Source: Lysobacterales bacterium PRO7
Lineage (GTDB): Bacteria; Pseudomonadota; Gammaproteobacteria; Xanthomonadales; Rhodanobacteraceae
Direction: 5' to 3'
Assembly (NCBI GenBank): GCA_021404785.1
Contig: QWHH01000013.1
Coordinates: forward strand, 20,156 to 84,155
DNA: 64,000 nucleotides
Part shown: piece after piece, positions 27,701-38,505 of the stretch
How positions within the stretch are numbered: the first letter of the stretch is position 1
Layout: every line of letters begins with the position of its first letter
Program-made: the position numbers and the translations under genes
The notes under the pieces: model-generated
Seen by the model: the letters and a program-made list of their open reading frames with translations, nothing else
Databases searched by the model: none
Told to the model about the DNA's origin: nothing

Positions 27701-28130
27701 GCTCGGCGGTTGCACGTTCGGGCAGGGATGCACGCCACTTGGCCATCGCCTCGCCGGAATCGGCGGCAAGGGCTTCCTCCAGATTTTGCGCATCCGTATC
27801 GGCACTGGCGGCGCTCTGGCTCAGGGCCTGCCACTGCTGCACGAGTTCGTCGGCGTGCGCATCGTCCGCCTGGGCCTGGTGCAGAAGGTCTTCGGCCTGT
27901 TTGCGGGTGTCGGCATCCAGTCCGCGTTGCGCCGGCAACGCGCGCAGGGCAGCGGCTATCGTGCTCGCCTGGGCTGGCGGAAAAACGGGCGCTGCGGCAG
28001 GCTGTGTGGCTGCGACCGGTTTGGCCCTTGGGTCGGGCGCGGCGGCGGCCGGGGTAACCGAGCTGCACGCAAGAGTCGCTAGGAACAGTACTAATGCGCG
28101 CCGGATCCTTGCAGGTGGCCGATTATTCAA
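24687..28130 (-). CDS. Large MscS-family mechanosensitive channel (MscK/YbdG-like multi-domain type)
   Basis: A 1147-residue membrane protein. Residues 1-31 are a signal peptide. About 30-480 is a long periplasmic helical/coiled-coil region rich in Ala, Gln and Arg. Many membrane segments fill about 500-930, and the MscS core lies near 940-1120. The core has the pore-helix region [20 protein letters not shown], then [20 protein letters not shown] and [20 protein letters not shown]. An Ala/Ser-rich tail ends the protein. It should open under membrane tension to release solutes. E. coli MscK and MscM share this layout. The stop lies inside the convergent nucleoside hydrolase gene. Confidence 0.88.
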   Translation of the reverse strand: MNNRPPARIRRALVLFLATLACSSVTPAAAAPDPRAKPVAATQPAAAPVFPPAQASTIAAALRALPAQRGLDADTRKQAEDLLHQAQADDAHADELVQQWQALSQSAASADTDAQNLEEALAADSGEAMAKWRASLPERATAEQLEALLDRERGVASDARAAVTALESELARQTTRPAQLRDELAAAHAALDSSQAALSATTKSVPPALAQAQRLRAQSTQRLATIQIALLNLENRSYEPRMRLLSAQLRERQRAALQAGQRAGFLENLLLDRTGAQVRALQTHVADERAAIDPRARVLIEAADANVALVARLADSVRDSSDLRARVQAWDRAASETAQALKNTQDRIRIGGVNEAVGLILLAEKRKLQPLDRLKRQLSDLLTRYAQTRIGLIDVREQQGELGDVDSAASAMLARLPASVPPERVKVLRENLYRLLATRAQVLVQLGALQTKLASAQGEAEQQLRGLVDATAKLNALLDSRLLWTPSHAPVNAAWFAGLASDDSGFFTATRWSRALRAAAGEVTEAPLLATAALLALLLLVALRLRTPAQLAVIAAPMRRIRSDRYRLTGSALAWSLLAATPWPIALLFAGAAFRAAPNNNFAADIGKALAWLAVPAFVLAFLRVLTAENGLAQFHFRWPRLRRAALHAAAPWLALIVLPAQFLIGLAMVRNDAVAIDGYARALLCIALLGMAALAWWLLAPNRLWTARYTVLAEPLRLRQFTRTILAGGMLVLAVLVLRGYFVTALSLAGHTLTTMAVLLAANVVYSLAARWLVLGERRLSLKRMEQRQAADAESSTEGNETPDVQPEEITLASVSAQTRRLLRAFVVVAVAALLLWVWSDVAPALTVLGNINVWTSSDVVDGKTIALSVSLRDVLEAVLVLVFTLIATRNLPGLIELSLLRRLHVDAPTRYAITSLTRYAIVFAGTIMGLAMLGLHWSNLQWLAAGFSVGLGFGLQEIFANFVSGLMVLFERPFRIGDTVTIGDVEGTVARIRTRATTIVDWDHREVIVPNKSFITERLTNWSLSNTLTRVVLRIGAAYASDPREVRELLLDIAAAEPLVAKDPAPTCWFVQISACTFDFDLRVFVAEIGDRNRARDALFTRIAEVFREKNIEMAFPQTDIWFRNAMPATQSAPSADAQSASKRA

Positions 28131-28215
28131 GACAATTCACGGTTTGGTCTTGCGCAGACGAGGCCGGAAACGATACCATAGTCATCTTTTCCGCACGATT
28201 TTGTGGAGCTGCAAC

Positions 28216-28461
28216 ATGAAAGCCGACGTCCATCCGAAATACGAGCCGGTGATCTTCCAGGACGTCTCGTCCGATTTCGCCTTCCTGACCCGGTCGACGA
28301 TGACCGCCAAGGACAAGATGAAATGGGAAGACGGCAAGGAATATCCACTGATCAAGGTCGAAATTTCCAGCAAGTCGCACCCGTTCTACACCGGCAAGCA
28401 CAAGATCCTCGATTCTGGCGGTCGCGTGGACAAATTCCGCAAGCGCTACGGCGCCAAGTAA
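28216..28461 (+). CDS. rpmE2: Ribosomal protein L31 type B
   Basis: An 81-residue large-subunit protein. The start [20 protein letters not shown] is typical of type [21 protein letters not shown] and VDKFRKRYG end it. There is no cysteine pair, so this is the zinc-independent form that commonly replaces zinc-binding L31 when zinc is short. No convincing Zur box was found upstream. Confidence 0.93.
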   Translation: MKADVHPKYEPVIFQDVSSDFAFLTRSTMTAKDKMKWEDGKEYPLIKVEISSKSHPFYTGKHKILDSGGRVDKFRKRYGAK

Positions 28462-28584
28462 GCCCGATCGCGCCGGCCGTTCGCCGGCTGGCGGCTGCGG
28501 GCGTCGTGCATCGGGCGCCCGCCAGCATGGATGGCGCCGCGCATGCGCGGCCGAAATTTCCGCAAATCCGACAAGGAGCCCGCC

Positions 28585-29877
28585 GTGTCCGACAAGACCG
28601 TCCTTATCACCGATAGCGCGTCCGGCAAGACCAGCACGCTGCCGCTCGTATCCGGCAACATGGGCGAGCCCGCCGTCGACATCGGCAAGCTGCACAAGGA
28701 CCTGGGGTACTTCACCTTCGATCCGGGCTTCGTCTCGACCGCGAGCACGCGCAGCGCGATCACGTTCATCGATGGCGACAAGGGCGTGTTGCTGTATCGC
28801 GGCTATCCGATCGAACAGCTTGCCAAGCAATCGAGTTTTCTCGAAGTCGCCTACCTGCTGATCAACGGTGAACTGCCCACGTCCGCGCAATTCGGCGCGT
28901 TCGAGGACGAAGTCACGCATCATACGATGATGCAGGAATCGCTGAAGAACTTCCTGCACGGCTTCCATTACGACGCGCACCCGATGGCGATGCTGTGCGG
29001 TGCGGTCGCTTCGTTGTCGGCGTTCTACCACGACACCCTGGATATTTCCGATCCGGAACAGCGCCGCCTGGCTGCGATCCGGCTGATCGCCAAGGTGCCG
29101 ACGATCGCCGCGGCGGCATATCGCTACTCGATCGACTGGCCGATCCGCTATCCGCGCAACAACCTGGAATACTGCACGCGCTTCCTGCACATGATGTTCG
29201 AGGTGCCCAGCGAACCGCTGCAGCTCAATCCTGTCGTCGCCAAGGCGCTGGATTTGCTGTTCATCCTGCATGCCGACCACGAGCAGAATGCATCGACCTC
29301 GACGGTTCGTCTGGTCGGTTCCACCGGCGCGAATCCGTACGCCTGTGTCGCGGCCGGCATCGCCGCGTTGTGGGGACCCGCGCATGGCGGCGCCAATGAG
29401 GCGGTGCTCAAGATGCTCGCCGAGATCGGCGACGCGAAAAACGTCGGCAAGGCTGTCGAGAAAGCGAAAGACAAGAACTCCGGCTTCCGCCTGATGGGCT
29501 TCGGCCATCGCGTGTACAAGAATTTCGACCCGCGCGCGACGATCATCCGCGAGACCTGCCATCAGGTTCTTGGCGCGCTCGGCGTGAACGATCGGTTGCT
29601 GGATGTCGCGCTGGAACTGGAACAGGTCGCGCTCAAGGATCCGTATTTCATCGAGCGCAAACTGTATCCGAACGTCGATTTCTATTCCGGCATCATCTAC
29701 AAGGCGCTGAAGATCCCGACCGAGATGTTCACGGTGATGTTCGCGATCGCGCGCACCGCGGGCTGGGTCGCGCATTGGCTGGAGCAGCATCAGGACAAGG
29801 ACACCAAGATCGGGCGCCCACGCCAGATCTATACCGGCGCGGCGACGCGAGACTACACGCCGATCACGAAGCGCTGA
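28585..29877 (+). CDS. gltA: Citrate synthase
   Basis: Condenses oxaloacetate and acetyl-CoA in the TCA cycle. It has 430 residues from the GTG at 28585, which has an AAGGAG site eight bases upstream; an ATG at 28531 is less likely. Motifs include [20 protein letters not shown], the catalytic region [20 protein letters not shown], the signature [14 protein letters not shown] and the Asp loop [10 protein letters not shown]. This is the type II hexameric form expected in Gram-negatives. The last 14 bases overlap the convergent hypothetical gene. Confidence 0.96.
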   Translation: MSDKTVLITDSASGKTSTLPLVSGNMGEPAVDIGKLHKDLGYFTFDPGFVSTASTRSAITFIDGDKGVLLYRGYPIEQLAKQSSFLEVAYLLINGELPTSAQFGAFEDEVTHHTMMQESLKNFLHGFHYDAHPMAMLCGAVASLSAFYHDTLDISDPEQRRLAAIRLIAKVPTIAAAAYRYSIDWPIRYPRNNLEYCTRFLHMMFEVPSEPLQLNPVVAKALDLLFILHADHEQNASTSTVRLVGSTGANPYACVAAGIAALWGPAHGGANEAVLKMLAEIGDAKNVGKAVEKAKDKNSGFRLMGFGHRVYKNFDPRATIIRETCHQVLGALGVNDRLLDVALELEQVALKDPYFIERKLYPNVDFYSGIIYKALKIPTEMFTVMFAIARTAGWVAHWLEQHQDKDTKIGRPRQIYTGAATRDYTPITKR

Positions 29878-30463
29878 GCAACGCTTCCACGGCAGCCAGC
29901 GTCGCCCGTTGCATGGGCCGCTCGCCAGTGCGGTCCAGTGGCGCCTGGCGAATCGCGTCCTGCGGAAGCAAGGTCAGGTCGTAATCCACCCCTGACCGCT
30001 CGATCCGAAGGACCGGAAATTCGGCTGACACATCGTGATTGACGCGCAAGCGCCGGCTATCTTCTTCGAACTCCACGCCATCTTCCGCCAGCATGCCGAT
30101 CACGGCTTCCGGCGATTCCGCGAACAGGTGCAAGGCGACCGCCGAGTGCGCATCGGCGGTTCCATCGAGCACCGGGCCGACCAGCCGCGGTTCAAAGCGT
30201 TTGAAGTAACGCATGGCCGAGCAGGCAGCTTCGCGCAATTCACGCAACCGCTGCGGCTGGTCGGCGCTGTGGAAAAGGCGCTGGTGCTCGCGCAGAGCGT
30301 CCTCGATTTCGCTGTTCCTCGGCAGGCTCGATTCGTCGCGGATGCTCAAGTGCTCGGCGGCCTTGCGTTTGGCCGCGTGGTAGTCGCGCAGTCCGTGTTC
30401 GCTGATCAGGCGCGCCGCTTCCACCGCCACACGTCGGCGCATCGGGTTGTCGCGCGTGGCCAT
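29864..30463 (-). CDS. Conserved hypothetical protein downstream of mrcA
   Basis: A soluble 199-residue protein starting [20 protein letters not shown]; this ATG overlaps the mrcA stop (ATGA), so the pair is translationally coupled. Residues 10-70 are basic and helical ([20 protein letters not shown]). The rest, with [20 protein letters not shown] and a run of acidic residues, resembles proteins of unknown function sometimes labelled nucleotidyltransferase-like. No catalytic motif was identified. Coupling to PBP1A hints at an envelope or regulatory role but does not prove it. Confidence 0.72.
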   Translation of the reverse strand: MATRDNPMRRRVAVEAARLISEHGLRDYHAAKRKAAEHLSIRDESSLPRNSEIEDALREHQRLFHSADQPQRLRELREAACSAMRYFKRFEPRLVGPVLDGTADAHSAVALHLFAESPEAVIGMLAEDGVEFEEDSRRLRVNHDVSAEFPVLRIERSGVDYDLTLLPQDAIRQAPLDRTGERPMQRATLAAVEALLSAS

Positions 30464-32991
30464 CAGAAGATTCCGTAGGCGTCCTGCTGGACCTTCTTTT
30501 CTTCGTCCGTGGCGTTGTTCGGTCCGGCGGCGAGGCGGGCGACATCCTCGACCTTGAACACTTCCAGCATGCTGTTCGGGTCGCCGGCCGGCGCGAGTTG
30601 GCCGGTCGCCTTGTCGATGCGCGCGGTGGTGATGCCCGCAGGCATCTCGAAGGGTTTTTCCGGCACGCCCTTGAGCGCCGTGCGCATGAAGTCGATCCAC
30701 ATCGGCAATGCCGCCTGCGCACCGAATTCGCCGACGCCATTGCTGCGGCCGAGCGAAGAAAAATCGTCGAAGCCGACCCAGACGCTGGCGACGATGTCGT
30801 CGTTGAAACCGTTGAACCAGGCATCGCGGTGATCGTTGGTCGAACCGGTTTTTCCGGCCAGGTCGTTGCGCTTGAGCACCATCGCGCCGGCGCCAGTACC
30901 GCGACGCACGACATCGCGCAGGATCGAGTCGAGCAGGTAGGCGGTTCGCGCATCGAGTACGCGCGGCGCGAGCTTCGGCGCGTTCGGATCGGCGGGGGCC
31001 GCTGCGGCCGGCGCGGAAGGCGTGGCCGGCAGCGAGGTCTTGATCGGCTGCGCATCACCCGCATTGGCATTGGCATTCGCGGCAGCGGTGGCTTGTTCGC
31101 GCGCGTCCTCGATCAGGCGCTGCGGACAATGCCGGCACGCCAGCGTCGGCTGTGCCTTGTAGATTTCGCGTCCGTCGCGGTCGACGATGCGGTCGATGAA
31201 ATACGGATCAACCAGAAATCCACCATTGGCGAACACCGCATATCCGCGCGCCATCGCCAACGGTGAAACCGAGGCGGTGCCGAGCGCGAACGACAGGTTT
31301 TCTGGCAATTGCTGCAAGGTGAAGCCGAAGCGCGTCGCGAATTCGCGCGCGTAGCGAACGCCGATCGCGTCGAGCAGACGCACCGATACCAGGTTCTTGG
31401 ATTCGACCAGCGCTTCGCGCAGACGCATCGGGCCTTCGAATTTGTCGTCGTCGTTCTTCGGTTCCCACAGTCCATTCGGCTTGGACGGATCGGCAAACAC
31501 GATCGGCGCGTCGTTGATGATCGATGCCGGGGTGAAGCCATGCTCGAATGCGGCGGAATAGAAGAACGGCTTGAAACCGGATCCGGGCTGGCGACTGGCC
31601 TGCACGGCGCGGTTGAACTTGCTGCGCGTGTAGGAGAAGCCGCCGACTTCGGCTTCGATCGCGCCGTCGTCAGGATTCAGTGCGATCAGCGCACCTTGTA
31701 CCTTGGGAATTTGCGAGAGCTTCCATTTGCCGTCCGCGGTACGCGCAAGACGCACCACGTCACCGGGCTTGAGCACGTCGTCGACGCGCTTTGGCGGCGC
31801 GCCGCGATGGCTTTCATCCTTGTAGCGCTGCGCCCAGCGTACCGCGGCCAGGTCCAGCGGCACGCTCTGGCCGTCCTGCAGGTAGATGTCGGCGGCTTTT
31901 TCGGAACTGTCGACGACGATGCCCGCGATCAATCCGAGTACGGGGCGGAACGCATCCGCATCCAGCCGCTTGTCCAATTGTGGCGGCAGCGCGTGGGCGC
32001 CGATGTCGAAGTGCGCTTCCGGTCCGCGCCAGCCGTGGCGCTCGTCGTAGGCTATCAGGTCATCGCGCATGGCCTGGTTGGCGGCGGTCTGGTCGCGCGA
32101 ATCCAGTGTGGTGTAGACGCTGAAGCCATCGGTCAGAGCGTCGTTGCCGAGGCGATCCAGTGCATCCAGACGTACCTGCTCGGCAATGTAGGGCGCGTCG
32201 ACTTCGACCGGGGGCTCATGTGCGAACGACTGGTCCGGTTCGGCGCTGGCCTGCTTGAATTGCGCGGCCGTGATGAAGCCGTTGTCGAGCATGCGCTGCA
32301 GGGTGTAGTTGCGCCGTTCGGTGGCGCGCGCACGATTGCTCAGCGGGTTGCTGCTGGACGGGAATTTCGGCAGCGAGGCGAGCATTGCGCATTCGGGCAA
32401 GGTCAGCTGGTCGAGCGTCTTGCCGTAGTAAAACTCGGCGGCGGCGGCGACGCCGTAGGCGCGATTGCCGAAGAAAATCTTGTTGAGGTACAACTGGAAA
32501 ATTTCGTCCTTGGTCAGTTCGTGCTCGATGCGGAACGAAAGGAATATCTCGGTCGCCTTGCGCGTCAGGCTGACTTCCGAACTCAGGAAGAATCCACGCG
32601 CGACCTGCTGGGTAATCGTGCTGCCGCCCGGCACGTGCAGGCTGCGCTTGACGACCATGTAGCCGAGCGCGCGCAGGATGCCCGTGAAATCGATGCCCGA
32701 GTGGCTGTAGAAGTTCGCATCTTCCGCCGCAAGAAAGGCGTTCTTCAATTGCTGCGGCACGTTCTCGATCTTGACCGGGATGCGGCGCGTCTCGCCGATC
32801 GTGGCGATCAGTTTCGCGTCACGCGTGTAGACACGCAGCGGAACTTGCAGGCGTACATCCCTGAGCACATCGACGGAAGGCAGGCGCGGCTCGATCAGCC
32901 AGTAGGCGACTCCGATCCCGATTGCGCCGACCACGACGCCCAGCACGCACAAAATCAAGAACCAACGGAGCAAACGTCGAAATATTCTCAT
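30463..32991 (-). CDS. mrcA: Penicillin-binding protein 1A, bifunctional peptidoglycan synthase
   Basis: Polymerises and cross-links peptidoglycan. It has 842 residues. An N-terminal membrane anchor (about 8-32) is followed by the GT51 transglycosylase with AAEDANFYSHSGIDFTGILR and GGSTITQQVARG. The transpeptidase has the SxxK motif in PGSGFKPFFYSAAF, SKN in LVESKNLVSVRL and KTG in AGKTGSTNDHRDAWF. The TG-TP linker holds the OB-like insert usual in PBP1A. It is divergent from the pilMNOPQ operon, a conserved arrangement in gammaproteobacteria. Confidence 0.95.
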   Translation of the reverse strand: MRIFRRLLRWFLILCVLGVVVGAIGIGVAYWLIEPRLPSVDVLRDVRLQVPLRVYTRDAKLIATIGETRRIPVKIENVPQQLKNAFLAAEDANFYSHSGIDFTGILRALGYMVVKRSLHVPGGSTITQQVARGFFLSSEVSLTRKATEIFLSFRIEHELTKDEIFQLYLNKIFFGNRAYGVAAAAEFYYGKTLDQLTLPECAMLASLPKFPSSSNPLSNRARATERRNYTLQRMLDNGFITAAQFKQASAEPDQSFAHEPPVEVDAPYIAEQVRLDALDRLGNDALTDGFSVYTTLDSRDQTAANQAMRDDLIAYDERHGWRGPEAHFDIGAHALPPQLDKRLDADAFRPVLGLIAGIVVDSSEKAADIYLQDGQSVPLDLAAVRWAQRYKDESHRGAPPKRVDDVLKPGDVVRLARTADGKWKLSQIPKVQGALIALNPDDGAIEAEVGGFSYTRSKFNRAVQASRQPGSGFKPFFYSAAFEHGFTPASIINDAPIVFADPSKPNGLWEPKNDDDKFEGPMRLREALVESKNLVSVRLLDAIGVRYAREFATRFGFTLQQLPENLSFALGTASVSPLAMARGYAVFANGGFLVDPYFIDRIVDRDGREIYKAQPTLACRHCPQRLIEDAREQATAAANANANAGDAQPIKTSLPATPSAPAAAAPADPNAPKLAPRVLDARTAYLLDSILRDVVRRGTGAGAMVLKRNDLAGKTGSTNDHRDAWFNGFNDDIVASVWVGFDDFSSLGRSNGVGEFGAQAALPMWIDFMRTALKGVPEKPFEMPAGITTARIDKATGQLAPAGDPNSMLEVFKVEDVARLAAGPNNATDEEKKVQQDAYGIF

Positions 32992-33166
32992 GCGTGATTG
33001 GAGTTGTGATCGCAGTCAAGGTAGCGGGGCGGTCTTCCGGGCGAAGATCGCTTGGCCAGTATAGGTGCACAGCGATCCAGCCGATAGAAGAATTCGGCGG
33101 AATATCGGCAAAACGGCTGACATAATTCTGACATATCAATAACTTGCGAGATTTTTCAAGAGACTG

Positions 33167-33195
33167 TTGATAATCCGTTAAAGTTCGTATTTAAT
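33167..33195 (+). promoter_or_regulatory. Putative promoter of the pil operon
   Basis: TTGATA (33167-33172) and TTTAAT (33190-33195) are spaced 17 bases in the AT-rich 253-base gap between mrcA and pilM. A small stem-loop CGCTC-GTAA-GAGCG (33212-33225) lies between it and the pilM start. Pattern only. The rest of the gap shows nothing else recognisable. Confidence 0.45.
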
Positions 33196-33220
33196 GTGGA
33201 TGCGCATATATCGCTCGTAA

Positions 33221-34302
<1,082 letters not shown>

Positions 34303-34303
<1 letters not shown>

Positions 34304-34983
34304 TGGCCAAGATCAATCTATTGCCTTGGCGCGATGAGCTGCGCGCGCAACGCCAGCGCGAGTTCTACGTGATGCTGGCCGGTGCCGCCGTCGCTGCGGT
34401 GTTTGCCGTCTTCGTATGGTGGTACTGGATGGGCATGCGCCTGGACAACCAGGATGCTCGCAATGCCTACCTGAAGGACCAGATCCACCAGCTCGACGGC
34501 AAGCTGACCGAAATCAAGCAACTGGAGTCGACCAAGTCGAAGTTGCTCGCACGCAAGGAAATCATCGAGAAGCTGCAGGCCAGCCGTTCGCAAATGGTGC
34601 ACCTGTTCGATGAACTGGTGAAAACCATTCCCGACGGCGTGCGTCTGATGACGATGCGGCAGAACGGCGATACGCTGTCGCTTGACGGTGTGGCGCAATC
34701 CAACGCCAGCGTGGCAACCTACATGCGCAACCTTGACGCCTCGCCGTGGATCACGCATCCGGATCTGGTCAAGACCGAAGCAAAGAAAAACGACAAGCGC
34801 GAGCGTTTTGATTTCGGCCTGACGGTGAAGTTGACCAATCCCGACGAGAAGGCCAAGGAACAGGAAAAGGCAGCTCAGTTCGCGGCAGCGAACGGCATGG
34901 GCAAGACTGCCAAGCCGACGGTTCCGGCACCAATGGCTCCCGCAACCGCAACTCCGGCGGGCAAGGAAGGGGGCAAGCCATGA
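34303..34983 (+). CDS. pilN: PilN, type IV pilus assembly protein
   Basis: Bitopic inner-membrane protein, 226 residues. The N-terminal cytoplasmic motif MAKINLLPWRDELRAQRQRE binds PilM. One membrane helix (VMLAGAAVAAVFAVFVWWYW) and a periplasmic coiled coil plus ferredoxin-like fold follow. A Pro/Ala/Thr-rich tail of about 35 residues is longer than in many PilN proteins. It overlaps pilO by four bases. Confidence 0.93.
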
Positions 34984-35612
34984 AACTGTCGGATTTCCGC
35001 AATCTGGATTTCAACAACATCGGCGGCTGGGCCCAGGGTGTCAAACTCACTTTTTGCACGTTGCTCTTCGGCTTGATCGTACTTGCCGGCTGGTGGTTCA
35101 TGATCAGCGACCAGCAAGACGACTTGAAACAACGGCAGGGGCAGGAAATAGGTTTGCGCAAGGAATTTTCCGACAAGCAGGCCAAGGTCGTGAACCTCGA
35201 AGCGCTCAAGCAGCAGCTCGACGAGATGCGCGACATGTTGCGCCAGTTGTTGCGCCAGTTGCCAAGCAAGACGGAAATGCCCGAATTGCTGGTGGATATC
35301 TCGCAGACGGCGCTTTCTGCAGGTTTGCAGACGCAGCTGTTTCAGCCTGGTCCGGAGTCGATCAAGGAAGGGTTCTACGCCGAGAAGCCCATTCAATTGC
35401 GCATGATGGGCACCTATCACCAGTTTGGCGCCTTCATCAGTGGCGTGGCTGCCTTGCCGCGCGTGGTGATCCTGACCATGCACAACGTTTCGTTGCGGCC
35501 GGTTGCTGGCGGCCAATTGTCGCTGGAAGGAACGGTCAAGACCTATCGCTACGTCGAGGAAGACGAAGGCGGCAGCGGGCCGAAGAAACCTGCCAACAAG
35601 GGAGGAAAGTGA
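34980..35612 (+). CDS. pilO: PilO, type IV pilus assembly protein
   Basis: PilN partner of 210 residues. A membrane helix near 25-45 (FCTLLFGLIVLAGWWFMI) is followed by a periplasmic coiled coil (KQAKVVNLEALKQQLDEMRD is part of it) and the PilO fold with FYAEKPIQLRMMGTYHQFGA and FISGVAALPRVVIL. PilN and PilO form a heterodimer spanning to PilP. The stop precedes pilP by two bases. Confidence 0.93.
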   Translation: MKLSDFRNLDFNNIGGWAQGVKLTFCTLLFGLIVLAGWWFMISDQQDDLKQRQGQEIGLRKEFSDKQAKVVNLEALKQQLDEMRDMLRQLLRQLPSKTEMPELLVDISQTALSAGLQTQLFQPGPESIKEGFYAEKPIQLRMMGTYHQFGAFISGVAALPRVVILTMHNVSLRPVAGGQLSLEGTVKTYRYVEEDEGGSGPKKPANKGGK

Positions 35613-35614
35613 AC

Positions 35615-36148
35615 ATGCGCAGCGTTCACATCCCCAAACTGGCTCGCCTGTTCATGCTTGGCGCGACCCTCGCCCTGCTTGCCGGTTGTACTGGTGGCAT
35701 GAGCGACCTGCAGGAATGGGTCGCGCAGGAAAAAGCCAAAAAGGGACCGCCGGTTCCACCGTTGCCGGTGCTCAAGACGTTCGAGACGTTTGTCTACCAG
35801 GATCAGGACAAGCGCGATCCGTTCGGGCCGAGCCTTGAAGAACAACGCGAGGCCCAGGCTGGCGCGAACGGGCCGATGCCGGACAAGCACCCCCGGGAAC
35901 AGCTGGAAAACTATCCGCTGGATAGCCTGAAAATGGTGGGTACCATCGGTACCGGCGCGAACATGGAAGGTTTGATCAAGGATCCGGACGGCGTGATCCA
36001 TCGTGTGCACATCAACAATTACATGGGCCAGAACAACGGCAAGATTTCTGCTGTTGCCGAGGACCATATCGATCTCGTGGAGCTGATCCCGAACGGGAGC
36101 GGCGGTTGGATGAAGCGCCAGGCGTCCATCGCGCTGGGCGAGAAATAG
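35615..36148 (+). CDS. pilP: PilP, type IV pilus lipoprotein
   Basis: A 177-residue inner-membrane lipoprotein linking PilNO to the PilQ secretin. The lipobox is ALLAGC, with the lipidated Cys around residue 24. A flexible linker is followed by the beta-domain with DKRDPFGPSLEEQR, LKMVGTIGTGANMEGLIKDP and VHINNYMGQNNGKI, the family hallmarks. A GTG six bases upstream (35609) is an alternative start. Confidence 0.94.
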   Translation: MRSVHIPKLARLFMLGATLALLAGCTGGMSDLQEWVAQEKAKKGPPVPPLPVLKTFETFVYQDQDKRDPFGPSLEEQREAQAGANGPMPDKHPREQLENYPLDSLKMVGTIGTGANMEGLIKDPDGVIHRVHINNYMGQNNGKISAVAEDHIDLVELIPNGSGGWMKRQASIALGEK

Positions 36149-36172
36149 ACGACCCATTGGGGGTAACTAGAG

Positions 36173-38425
36173 ATGACTATGACAGTTGCTGACTTCCAGG
36201 GACGTACGTCCAGACCCGAAACTTCCGCGCGCAGTCGCCGCGGTTTGGCATGGATGCTCATGCTGCTCGGGAGCGTTCTGACGACGAACGTTCTGGCCCA
36301 GAACACCTTGCAGGACATCACCTATGCGCCGCTTTCCGGCGATAAGGTGCAGATCACCCTGCAATTTGCCGCACCAGTGGCCGAGCCGCAAATCTTCACG
36401 ACGCAAAATCCCGCGCGCATTGCCGTTGACATTCCGGATACGCACGATGCGATGACCAAGCGCCGCATCGATATCAACACCGGCGCAACGCAATCGGTTA
36501 CGGCGGTTGAGGCCGCGGGGCGCACGCGTGTCGTCGTCGACCTGTTCCACAACGCCGGTTACGAAACCCGCAAGGAAGGCAACAACTACATCCTGACCAT
36601 CAACAACACGATGTCGGGCGGAGCCGCTTCGGCGACCGCGGCCGCAGTCGCCGCCACCGACCAGACCAAATCGTCCGTGGCAACTGGAATGGAGATCACG
36701 AATGTCGATTTCCGTCGCGGTCAGCACGGCGAGGGTCGCGTCATCGTGACCTTCAGCGGCCAAGGCGCAGGCGTCGACCTGCAGCGCTTGGGCGACAAGA
36801 TCGATGTGAACATGTACAACGTCAAGCTGCCGGCGCAGTTCGCGCAGAAACTTGACGTGCTCGATTTTGCCACGCCGGTGAAGTCCATCGAAACGCACCG
36901 CAAGGGTGGCGGCGTGGAAATGGAAATTACCGCTGGCGGTTCGTTCGACCAGCTTGCCTATCAGTCTGGCAACGAATACATCATCGAAGTCTCCCCGAAG
37001 AAGGAAGAGGCGAAGGTCGATCCGAACGCGCCACCCGTGTATTCCGGCAACCGCGTGACCTTCAACTTCCAGGACATTCCCACGCGTTCGGTACTGCAGT
37101 TGATTGCCGACGTATCCGATCTCAACATCGTGGTGTCCGATTCGGTTGGCGGCAATGTCACCTTGCGCCTTATCAACGTGCCATGGGATCAGGCACTTGA
37201 TCTGGTGCTGCAGACCAAAGGCCTGGACAAGCGCCAGAACGGCAACGTGATCTGGATTGCGCCGCAACATGAGATCGCTGCGCGCGAACAGGCCATCGCA
37301 GAAGCACATCAGAAACTGCAGGACGTCAAGCAAACCGTCACGGTCTATATTCCGATCAGCTATGGCAAGGCGAAAGATATCGCAGCCCTTTTGTCGTCAC
37401 GACAGGGTGCTGGCGGCAGTGGTGGCAGTGCGCAAGGCGGTGGTGGATTCCTCTCGCCGCGCGGACGTGTCACCGCGGATGACCGCACCAACACGTTGCT
37501 CGTGGTCGACACGCCCGAGCGCGTGGAAGAAGTTCGAAACCTGGTTTCCAAGCTCGACAAACCCGTGCAACAGGTGTTGATCGAATCGCGCGTCGTCGTT
37601 GCGACTGACAACTTCGCGCGCGAACTTGGTGCCAAATTCGGTATTAGCGGGGGCTACCAGACCGGCAATACGATTGTTTCAACGTCCGGTTCGCTGGCTG
37701 CCGCCGACCAGATGTCGAACATTGCTCTTGCCAACCGCGTGGCGGGTCTTGGAGGACTGCCGATTTCGTCGCCCGGTACAGTTGGTGCCGGAATTCAGGT
37801 GCCGAACATCGGCAATCGACTGAATGTCAATCTTCCGGCGTCAAACTCGACCGGAAGCTTCGGATTGGCGATTTTGGGAGCGGACTACCTGCTTGATCTG
37901 GAACTATCCGCCGCGCAAACCGAAGGTCGCAGCGAACTGATTTCCAGCCCACGTGTAATTACCGCCAACCAGCAGGAAGCAGACATCAAACAAGGCTCTG
38001 AAATCGGCTATGTCACCTTTACCGGTGGCACTGCCGGTGGCGGTGCGTCTACCGCAACTGTGCAATTCAAGGAAGCGGTGCTGGAGCTGAAAGTCACGCC
38101 GACGATTACAGCCGACAACCGCGTGTATCTTACGCTCGACGTGAAGAAGGATGCCATCAACCAGCTCGTGCCGAATCCGGGTGGTGGCTTTGTGCCACAG
38201 CTGGACAAACGAGAGATCACCACGTCGGTTCTGGTCGATAACGGTCAGACCGTGGTGCTGGGCGGCGTCTATGAATTCGACAAGTCCACGGACATTGCCA
38301 AAGTGCCATTCCTCGGCGATATCCCAGGACTTGGCGCCCTGTTCCGCGACACCAAGAAAAAGAACAGCAAGGCGGAATTGTTGATTTTCGTCACCCCGCG
38401 CATCCTCAATGAAAGCCTGAAATGA
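36173..38425 (+). CDS. pilQ: PilQ, type IV pilus secretin
   Basis: Outer-membrane channel for the pilus fibre, 750 residues. A long leader (MTMTVADFQGRTSRPETSAR and beyond) ends in a signal peptide near VLAQ at about 43. Two AMIN domains follow (about 45-145 and 165-275), then STN/N0 (NFQDIPTRSVLQLIADVSDL), N1 with PISYGKAKDIAALLSSRQGA, and the secretin core with QQVLIESRVVVATDNFAREL and the C-terminal LVDNGQTVVLGGVYEFDKST. The final PFLGDIPGLGALFRDTKKKN is the secretin signature. Confidence 0.96.
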   Translation: MTMTVADFQGRTSRPETSARSRRGLAWMLMLLGSVLTTNVLAQNTLQDITYAPLSGDKVQITLQFAAPVAEPQIFTTQNPARIAVDIPDTHDAMTKRRIDINTGATQSVTAVEAAGRTRVVVDLFHNAGYETRKEGNNYILTINNTMSGGAASATAAAVAATDQTKSSVATGMEITNVDFRRGQHGEGRVIVTFSGQGAGVDLQRLGDKIDVNMYNVKLPAQFAQKLDVLDFATPVKSIETHRKGGGVEMEITAGGSFDQLAYQSGNEYIIEVSPKKEEAKVDPNAPPVYSGNRVTFNFQDIPTRSVLQLIADVSDLNIVVSDSVGGNVTLRLINVPWDQALDLVLQTKGLDKRQNGNVIWIAPQHEIAAREQAIAEAHQKLQDVKQTVTVYIPISYGKAKDIAALLSSRQGAGGSGGSAQGGGGFLSPRGRVTADDRTNTLLVVDTPERVEEVRNLVSKLDKPVQQVLIESRVVVATDNFARELGAKFGISGGYQTGNTIVSTSGSLAAADQMSNIALANRVAGLGGLPISSPGTVGAGIQVPNIGNRLNVNLPASNSTGSFGLAILGADYLLDLELSAAQTEGRSELISSPRVITANQQEADIKQGSEIGYVTFTGGTAGGGASTATVQFKEAVLELKVTPTITADNRVYLTLDVKKDAINQLVPNPGGGFVPQLDKREITTSVLVDNGQTVVLGGVYEFDKSTDIAKVPFLGDIPGLGALFRDTKKKNSKAELLIFVTPRILNESLK

Positions 38426-38505
38426 CCGACGCACACGACAAGATTGGCAGCCTAAAAAGTTGCCGGAGAGACAAACCGATGAAATCGCGAGCCCGGAGAT
38501 TCGAC

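Noticed and set aside
28131-28215. Zur box before rpmE2
   Set aside because: No convincing inverted repeat matching the Zur pattern could be read.
38422-38505. ATG overlapping the pilQ stop as the lipoprotein start
   Set aside because: It would add 28 mostly charged residues before a standard lipoprotein signal peptide; the ATG at 38506 has its own GGAG site.
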